6,993 nt of DNA from Chloroflexota bacterium. GTDB taxonomy: Bacteria; Chloroflexota; Dehalococcoidia; Dehalococcoidales; UBA3254. Where the stretch lies: positions 1 to 6,993 of the forward strand of contig JAGDMY010000083.1 in NCBI GenBank assembly GCA_017860765.1. The letters are read 5' to 3'. The notes beneath the pieces were generated by a model. The model had not been told where the DNA came from, did no database searches, and was given only the letters and a program-made list of their open reading frames with translations. The translations under genes and the position numbers were made by a program. This document shows, piece by piece, positions 1-4,846 of the stretch (positions are counted from its first letter, which is position 1; each line of letters opens with the position of its first letter).

Positions 1-148
1 CTTCCCCTTCGCCGTGGCTGGCTTTGCGGAACTCCCGTAGACCCTTGCCGATGGCTCCCCCGACCTGTGGAAGCTTTCCCACTCCAAATATAATCAGAAT
101 AATGAGCAAAACGAGTGCGATTTCCATGGGTCCAAAACTTCTAAACAT
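1..148 (-). CDS. tatA: Twin-arginine translocase subunit TatA/TatE, C-terminus outside the window
   Basis: Pore-forming component of the Tat system, which exports folded cofactor-loaded proteins. The 49 visible residues show the TatA signature: a short N-terminus ([10 protein letters not shown]), one hydrophobic helix ([12 protein letters not shown]), the hinge FGVGKLP, then an amphipathic helix, [15 protein letters not shown]. The C-terminal tail runs off base 1. The ATG at 148-146 was chosen because a perfect AGGAGG lies 6 bases upstream; a second ATG at 127-125 lacks such a site. It follows the HdrD-like gene by 46 bases on the same strand and so probably belongs to the same operon. That fits export of the large molybdopterin-family subunit encoded first in the operon. 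Confidence 0.93.
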   Translation of the reverse strand, partial: MFRSFGPMEIALVLLIILIIFGVGKLPQVGGAIGKGLREFRKASHGEGE

Positions 149-154
149 CTCTTA

Positions 155-160
155 CCTCCT
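155..160 (-). promoter_or_regulatory. Shine-Dalgarno site of tatA
   Basis: AGGAGG on the minus strand, 6 bases before the ATG at 148. It is the strongest ribosome-binding site in the window and fixes the tatA start over the internal ATG seven codons later. Confidence 0.85.
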
Positions 161-194
161 GCCACATGCAATATCTAATCAATATTATCATATA

Positions 195-2129
195 TCATTC
201 TGGCATTCCGGGTGCCGGTTGTCGTTCTTTGCCCGTTTCCAGGGCTTCGGCCACCAGTTCGCTCAGATCCATAGCCTGAAGTTTTTCCTGAGCTTCCTTG
301 GCCTTGATAGCGTCACCGAACATTATCAAACAGTAAGGGCAGGCTGTGGCCACCAGGTCCACTTTGGCCTCGAGAATCTCCTGCACCCGCCGTTCATTAA
401 CCCGGTGACTGGGTTCTTCCTCCATCCACATGTGGCCGCCTCCTCCGCCGCAACAAAAGCTCCTCTTTTTGCTGCGGCCGAGTTCAGTCCGCCGGATCCC
501 CCCGATGGCTTTAAGAATTGCCCTCGGCGCATCGTAAATATGGGGGTACTCGTTCTTAAGAGTATTAAAGCAATGAGGACAGGTAGTCAGAATCTTTTTG
601 ATGTTGTATGTTTTGAGTATCTCAATATTGCTATCGGCAATGGTTTTAAAAAGGTACTCGTCGCCCATCCGGCGGGGCGGATCTCCGCAGCAATTCTCTT
701 CGGTCCCCAGAACTCCGAAATGTACTCCTGCAGCCTGCAGGATCTTGACCATCGCCCTGGGCACACTCATATTTCGATCGTCGAAAGCCGCAGTACATCC
801 CACCCAGTAAAGCATATCAATATTGGAGTCATCTGCCAGCACCTGGACATTTAACCCTTCAAACCAGGTGGTCCTGGTGGCCGTTGTTCCTCTCCATGGA
901 TGGCCCCTGTCCTGCAGACTCTTGAGGGCACCCTGGGCTGATTCAGGAAATTGACATCTTTCCATGGCCAGATTGCGTCGCAGGTCTATAATCTTGTCGA
1001 CATGCTCAATATAAACCGGGCAGGATTCCTGGCAAGCCCGGCAGGTGGTACAGTCCCAGATCACCTCATCGGTAATTACCTCTGAAATCATATCTTTCCG
1101 GGTTTCGCTGGCCTTCCTCACCAGAGGGACCCGGTATACCTCGTAGAGATGGTCCTTCAGGTTTAAAATGACCTGCTTGGGATTGAGCTTTTTGCCGCTA
1201 AAATGTGCCGGACAGTTGTCCTGGCAGCGCCCGCAGCGGGTACAGGCATCTAAATCCAAAATCTGTTTCCAGGTGTACTGCTCTATCCTGGAAACGCCAA
1301 AGAGCTCCGTGGTCTCGAAATCTATCGGATTGAGGGCTCCCTTGGACCTGAAGGAGCGGAAGAAAATATTCAGGGGAGATAAGAGAATGTGCTGCAGCCG
1401 GGAACGATTTAGCCAGATATAGCCCAGGAGTACTGTGGCCGGAAGGGCATGAAATATAGCCCGGTGCCATACCATGATTTCGTTTTTGTAGCTGACCATA
1501 AAAGTCGGAAAGACATGCGAGAGGGGATAGCTCACCGGTGCCCACATGCCCCAATCAACCGGAACAACCTCGCTGACAGCTATACGAAATGCCTTTGCGG
1601 CGAGCCCGGTGAGTACAATCAAAAACAGCCAGACATAAACCAGACTATCTTCAGGCCTGTTATCCAGGCGGGATGGTCTGACGACGTACCTGCGCCAAAC
1701 TGCCATAACTCCACCGATGAAAAGGAGTACAGCAGCGGCTTCGGAGGCCCAGGAAGCATAAAGATAAACGCTTTGCGGCGGGTTGGTGATGCCGGTAATA
1801 TAGGAAAATAGCCGCACTATTTTGCCCAGGATAATCAAGGTAAAGCCGCCGAAGATAAGGGCATGCATGGCGCCCGGGTAGAGTTCGCTGCTCCTGATAA
1901 TTCTCACATTGGCTATGGCGATAGCCAGGGTGCCGCTAAACCGTTTCCACCAATTCCCGGAGCGGTCGTCTGCCTGACCCAGTTTCCAGAGCCTGTAGCG
2001 GCGCCCAAAACCAAAAATAAAGAGTATGGCGAGCAAGGGCACGAATACCAGCAAGCCGATGATAATCGGCAGGAAAATCTGGTTGATATAAATCAGCTGG
2101 TCTACCCAAAAAAACTCTTGTAAAGACAT
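195..2129 (-). CDS. NarI-like membrane domain fused to heterodisulfide-reductase-like (HdrD/DsrK/HmcF) iron-sulfur protein, with an apparent internal deletion
   Basis: Membrane-anchored iron-sulfur oxidoreductase of the FadF/DsrMK-fusion type. The N-terminal half is NarI-like, with five hydrophobic helices (about 17-41, 85-108, 128-147, 162-184, 218-240). H89 and H222/H227 lie in helices 2 and 5, where heme b ligands are expected. The cytoplasmic half has two [4Fe-4S] motifs (C296/299/302/306; C360/363/366/370), then an HdrB/D-type CCG motif that is complete (C445, CC480-481, C517, C520). The second CCG motif keeps CC559-560, C597 and C600 but lacks its first cysteine. The segment that should carry it, between NEYP (to 529) and IYDAPR (from 531), is missing, so the protein is about 50 residues shorter than relatives as I recall them. 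The frame is intact and the C-terminus looks normal. The start has GAGGG 10 bases upstream. Its usual role is to couple quinone or membrane electrons to a thiol/disulfide or acyl-CoA/ETF reaction; here the partner is unknown. Confidence 0.92.
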   Translation of the reverse strand: MSLQEFFWVDQLIYINQIFLPIIIGLLVFVPLLAILFIFGFGRRYRLWKLGQADDRSGNWWKRFSGTLAIAIANVRIIRSSELYPGAMHALIFGGFTLIILGKIVRLFSYITGITNPPQSVYLYASWASEAAAVLLFIGGVMAVWRRYVVRPSRLDNRPEDSLVYVWLFLIVLTGLAAKAFRIAVSEVVPVDWGMWAPVSYPLSHVFPTFMVSYKNEIMVWHRAIFHALPATVLLGYIWLNRSRLQHILLSPLNIFFRSFRSKGALNPIDFETTELFGVSRIEQYTWKQILDLDACTRCGRCQDNCPAHFSGKKLNPKQVILNLKDHLYEVYRVPLVRKASETRKDMISEVITDEVIWDCTTCRACQESCPVYIEHVDKIIDLRRNLAMERCQFPESAQGALKSLQDRGHPWRGTTATRTTWFEGLNVQVLADDSNIDMLYWVGCTAAFDDRNMSVPRAMVKILQAAGVHFGVLGTEENCCGDPPRRMGDEYLFKTIADSNIEILKTYNIKKILTTCPHCFNTLKNEYPHIYDAPRAILKAIGGIRRTELGRSKKRSFCCGGGGGHMWMEEEPSHRVNERRVQEILEAKVDLVATACPYCLIMFGDAIKAKEAQEKLQAMDLSELVAEALETGKERQPAPGMPE

Positions 2130-2162
2130 TAAAATAATTCCCTCAACCTACAACTTGCCTTT

Positions 2163-2378
2163 TCATGCTGCCGGATAAAAAGTGGTCAAATGGGCGATAA
2201 AGAAGGTCACGGCAATAGCACCTACGGTGCTAAGCACTACAATTATCGCCCTGTCATATTTGGATTTGATCCCCAGATCGAGCGCTGCAAGCCTGAGACC
2301 GTTAAGCAATACATAAATAATCGCGGTAAGTATCACCACTTCTACAATAATTGCGATGATCCTGAGAAACAAATCCAT
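2163..2378 (-). CDS. Small two-helix membrane protein, unknown function
   Basis: I do not recognise this family. The 71 residues form two hydrophobic segments (about 4-27 and 44-65) joined by a short polar loop containing DLGIKSKYDR, which reads as a hairpin membrane protein. There is no cysteine and no obvious cofactor ligand; one His lies near the end of the second helix. It is likely real: the ATG is 3 bases after the ferredoxin stop, AAGGA lies 8 bases upstream inside that gene's end, and both flanking genes are tightly packed on the same strand. Its place between the iron-sulfur proteins and the NarI-HdrD fusion matches that of HmcD, the tiny membrane subunit of the Hmc complex, but I infer that from position, not sequence. 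A structural or assembly subunit is the most plausible role. Confidence 0.8.
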   Translation of the reverse strand: MDLFLRIIAIIVEVVILTAIIYVLLNGLRLAALDLGIKSKYDRAIIVVLSTVGAIAVTFFIAHLTTFYPAA

Positions 2379-2381
2379 GAT

Positions 2382-2888
2382 CTAAATCCTTAGTTTCTGG
2401 AAATTTAGATTGGCCTTACACTCCGGGCAAAGCTCGAACTGAGAAGGAAACAGCTCCCCGGAAGAGGCAATTTTGGCCTGCAGCTTATCTATCATTGATT
2501 TCGGCCCAAGCGGAGCACCGCACTTCGAGCACCTGATCAGCCTATCCTCAAAAAGCACTTCGGGAGTTTTGAGATTGTCCAGAACCAAACAACGCTCGAC
2601 CTCCAAGCATTTTTCCGGGCAAATTTCAGCGCATTGTCCGCAGGCTATGCATTGGCCATGTTTAAAAATTATCTCAAAAGCATCACCTTCCTGGCTTGAT
2701 AAAATTGCCAGACCATCGGTGCTGCATTCTTCAACACACAGACCGCAGCCTGTGCACCGGGAGGAGTCCAATCTCAGCTTACCCAGGGGAGAAAATCGCC
2801 GCAGAAGTTCCCTGCGGCTCATCTCAGCCTCAGTCTTAATAGACTCTCCCGGTTTCTCCCCTTTGATAAATTCCTGGTCTCTACTCAT
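2382..2888 (-). CDS. Ferredoxin-like protein with two [4Fe-4S] clusters and a C-terminal four-cysteine knuckle
   Basis: Small soluble iron-sulfur protein, probably relaying electrons between the modules of this operon; the partner is inferred from position only. Of 168 residues, two ferredoxin motifs are clear: C45/48/51/55 (CTGCGLCVEEC, followed by Ser instead of the usual Pro) and C80/83/86/90 (CIACGQCAEICP). Two additional cysteines are at 94 and 100. The C-terminus has C120-x2-C123 and C154-x2-C157, a zinc-ribbon or rubredoxin-like arrangement. There is no membrane segment. The start is uncertain. The ATG at 2888 has only GAGG 17 bases upstream, too far to be convincing, while the ATG at 2822 (residue 23, MSRRELLRRF) has GAGG 5 bases upstream and would give 146 residues. 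Its stop is 3 bases before the next start. Confidence 0.9.
   Translation of the reverse strand: MSRDQEFIKGEKPGESIKTEAEMSRRELLRRFSPLGKLRLDSSRCTGCGLCVEECSTDGLAILSSQEGDAFEIIFKHGQCIACGQCAEICPEKCLEVERCLVLDNLKTPEVLFEDRLIRCSKCGAPLGPKSMIDKLQAKIASSGELFPSQFELCPECKANLNFQKLRI
2387..2391 (-). promoter_or_regulatory. Shine-Dalgarno site of the small two-helix protein gene
   Basis: AAGGA on the minus strand, 8 bases before the ATG at 2378, lying inside the last codons of the ferredoxin-like gene. It supports the 71-residue gene being translated. Confidence 0.6.
2828..2831 (-). promoter_or_regulatory. Candidate ribosome-binding site for an internal start of the ferredoxin-like gene
   Basis: GAGG on the minus strand, 5 bases before the ATG at 2822. 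The more upstream ATG at 2888 has only a GAGG 17 bases away, overlapping the NrfD-family stop. The internal start may therefore be the main one, giving a protein that begins MSRRELLRRF. Confidence 0.45.
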
Positions 2889-2907
2889 TTAATTGTTTAA
2901 TACTGCC

Positions 2908-4137
2908 TCAGGTGTTCCCTGCAACGACCTCTTTCCCGGGGTCACTACCTCCAGCTTGAATCGCCTTGTCCTGCTTTACCGGAAGAGGTAATAATTCCAG
3001 GTATTTTAAACCCAACAAAAAGAGGAGCCCCACAAGTGCCAGAATACCTGCTGAGAGCACCATTTCCACGGGAGTTAAGGCGAAAGAACCCAGGCTTCCC
3101 CAGACTCCTTCAATGTTGCCGGGGCTGTAATAGGGTTGAGGATATGCGGCTCCTGGGATCACCAGATAGTACCTCTCAAAAAAGACTCCGATTACCACCG
3201 AAACAGCTGCTGCAGCCACCCAGCGGACCCTGATGTTTAATCCGGGATTAAGCAATATGAGCAGGGGTATAACTATTCCCATGCCTATCTGCAGACCCCA
3301 AAAAATCCAGCTGTAATGACCAAACAGCATATACATAGTCGCTTCTCGATCAGGCGAATAAACATGGGTTAATTTATCGATCGTTATGAGCAAGAGGAGA
3401 ATCACGATAAAACCGACCAGAAGGCGTCCCAGGGAAATCACCATTTTCCTGTTCAAATCTCTCTTACTCAGCAAAAGGGTTAGGATTACCACAAGTATGA
3501 GTAAAGATAAGCCCGAGGTAAGAGCTGCGCTGAGAAACTCCAGAGGTTTGATCGGCGAGGCCCAGGTCTCACGGGCAGCAATAAAGCCAAAGATAGCTCC
3601 GGTGCCCATATGGACCAGGACTGCCCAGCATACTACCACCGTCCCCATTATTTTGGTGATGCTAGGCTTATTAGCAAAGATTATGCCTAAATAGAGGAGG
3701 CTGAGAACAAAATAACCCCCGTAAAGGACCCCGTTGATGGCAAACATGGACCGCATATTGTTCAAATAGAAGAACATGAAGAGCCGCCAGAATTTCTCAG
3801 GACGGCCGAGGTCAATTGCGATGGATAACATGGCGCCGAAAATAAGAACTATAGCCAGGACAACTGCCATACGGGCAATCGGTTTATACTCCTGCCTGCC
3901 GAAAACGTAAGTTAGCGAAGAGAGAATCAGCGATCCAGCACTCAGCCCGATCAAAAAGATAGTCAGTACGATGGGCATGCCCCAGGGAACTGTATTGCTG
4001 CTGCCAAACACCTGGTGACCCTCGATATAGCTGATAATAAAGGCCACCAGGCCGCTCAAGGCTATCACACCCAGGACCACCACGGCTGTGCGGTAGCCCT
4101 TGCTCTTTCCTTCAAGGGTGACAAATTCTGAAGCCAA
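2908..4137 (-). CDS. NrfD/PsrC-family quinone-interacting membrane subunit, TTG start
   Basis: Integral membrane subunit of the NrfD/PsrC superfamily, which exchanges electrons between iron-sulfur subunits and menaquinone. Its 409 residues contain about ten hydrophobic helices (roughly 17-38, 52-78, 89-109, 131-153, 162-185, 200-223, 234-253, 276-296, 303-322, 355-378). Family marks include WGMPIVLTIFLIGLSAGS near 52, IDLGRPEKFW at 108-117 and a helix with HMGTGAIFG at 176. Ten helices fit the HmcC/DsrP/ActC group better than eight-helix PsrC. The start is TTG (4137-4135). An in-frame TAA lies four codons upstream, so no earlier start is possible, and AAGGGAG lies 4 bases before the TTG. It follows the ferredoxin-like subunit by 9 bases. 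No heme-binding CxxCH is present. Confidence 0.95.
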   Translation of the reverse strand: MASEFVTLEGKSKGYRTAVVVLGVIALSGLVAFIISYIEGHQVFGSSNTVPWGMPIVLTIFLIGLSAGSLILSSLTYVFGRQEYKPIARMAVVLAIVLIFGAMLSIAIDLGRPEKFWRLFMFFYLNNMRSMFAINGVLYGGYFVLSLLYLGIIFANKPSITKIMGTVVVCWAVLVHMGTGAIFGFIAARETWASPIKPLEFLSAALTSGLSLLILVVILTLLLSKRDLNRKMVISLGRLLVGFIVILLLLITIDKLTHVYSPDREATMYMLFGHYSWIFWGLQIGMGIVIPLLILLNPGLNIRVRWVAAAAVSVVIGVFFERYYLVIPGAAYPQPYYSPGNIEGVWGSLGSFALTPVEMVLSAGILALVGLLFLLGLKYLELLPLPVKQDKAIQAGGSDPGKEVVAGNT

Positions 4138-4141
4138 TTTA

Positions 4142-4148
4142 CTCCCTT
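4142..4148 (-). promoter_or_regulatory. Shine-Dalgarno site of the NrfD-family gene, overlapping the upstream stop codon
   Basis: AAGGGAG on the minus strand, 4 bases before the TTG start. Its first two bases are part of the TAA that ends the four-cluster ferredoxin gene, so termination of one gene and initiation of the next are physically coupled. The in-frame TAA excludes any earlier start and supports TTG. Confidence 0.7.
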
Positions 4149-4833
4149 ATTTAAGCAAATAAAATACCTTGGGGCGGGTTCCCATGTCTTCTCGCAGTCT
4201 AACCCATTGGCGAGACGCCAATAGCTGGGAAATATTGCTATTGGAATCATCCAGGTCTCCGAACGATATGGCATGTGCCGGACAGGCCTCAGCACAGGCT
4301 GGCACTACTTCCGAGCCGACTTCTTTGCCTTCACTGAGGGCCTGGTCTATCCGGTGGAAGCAAAAGGTGCATTTCTCAACTACACCGTGCACCCGGTGCG
4401 GAAACGGCCAAATGCCTCTTTCGGTGCGGTCAGGAGAAAGATCGGGTCGATCGTATTTCTTTTCCTCAGGTTCCTTATAATTAAAGCTTCTGACTCCATA
4501 GGGGCAAGCTACAATGCAGTATTTGCAGCCTATACACCGCCGGAAGTTCTGTATCACTATTCCATCCTCGCGGTGATAGGTGGCTTTGGCAGGACAGACT
4601 GTGACACAGGAGGGGTCTTCGCAGTGCATGCACGGCATGGGTATGAGCTCGATTCTCAACGTGGGGTACTCACCGCGACTGACGGCAATTACCTTATGCC
4701 AGAAGGGAGCTGTCCTTTTGATATGTTCCTCTGGAGAACCGTATGGCACATTATTCTCTGCTTTACAGGCAACAGAGCATGTCTGACAGCCGGTACACTT
4801 ATCCAGGTCTATGACCATTCCCCATTTTGGCAT
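4147..4833 (-). CDS. Four-cluster [4Fe-4S] electron-transfer subunit (PsrB/DmsB/HmcB-like)
   Basis: Iron-sulfur subunit that carries electrons between the large subunit and the NrfD membrane subunit. Its 228 residues hold sixteen cysteines in the four-cluster pattern of the family: C13/16/19/23, C68/71/76/80, C100/103/106/110 and C155/158/180/184. The last group has the usual long insertion between the second and third cysteines (CTFC, then CAEAC). The length is typical of PsrB and DmsB. There is no signal peptide, as expected for a partner co-exported with a Tat substrate. The ATG at 4833 lies 13 bases after the large-subunit stop. The ribosome-binding site is weak (GATGAG in the gap), so translation is probably coupled to the upstream gene. 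The start is supported because the protein opens with a family-like MPKWGMVIDLDKC. Confidence 0.96.
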   Translation of the reverse strand: MPKWGMVIDLDKCTGCQTCSVACKAENNVPYGSPEEHIKRTAPFWHKVIAVSRGEYPTLRIELIPMPCMHCEDPSCVTVCPAKATYHREDGIVIQNFRRCIGCKYCIVACPYGVRSFNYKEPEEKKYDRPDLSPDRTERGIWPFPHRVHGVVEKCTFCFHRIDQALSEGKEVGSEVVPACAEACPAHAISFGDLDDSNSNISQLLASRQWVRLREDMGTRPKVFYLLK

Positions 4834-4846
4834 ATTTTATCTCATC

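Noticed and set aside
149..194. AT-rich gap before tatA considered as a promoter or terminator
   Set aside because: It contains short AT-rich palindromic bits such as AATATT but no convincing -35/-10 pair and no GC-rich hairpin with a T-run.
24..854. Long plus-strand open frame of 276 codons
   Set aside because: It lies opposite the tatA start and the HdrD-like gene, shows no domain or plausible ribosome-binding site, and the minus-strand frame carries clear conserved cysteine motifs.
2130..2162. 33-base gap between the small membrane protein and the HdrD-like gene considered for a terminator
   Set aside because: No stem-loop followed by a T-run; it holds only the GAGGG ribosome-binding site of the next gene.
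4147..4833. Identification of the system as a specific enzyme (thiosulfate, polysulfide, tetrathionate or arsenate reductase)
   Set aside because: The iron-sulfur and NrfD subunits are shared by all these enzymes, and the large subunit lacks a diagnostic substrate motif that I can recognise.
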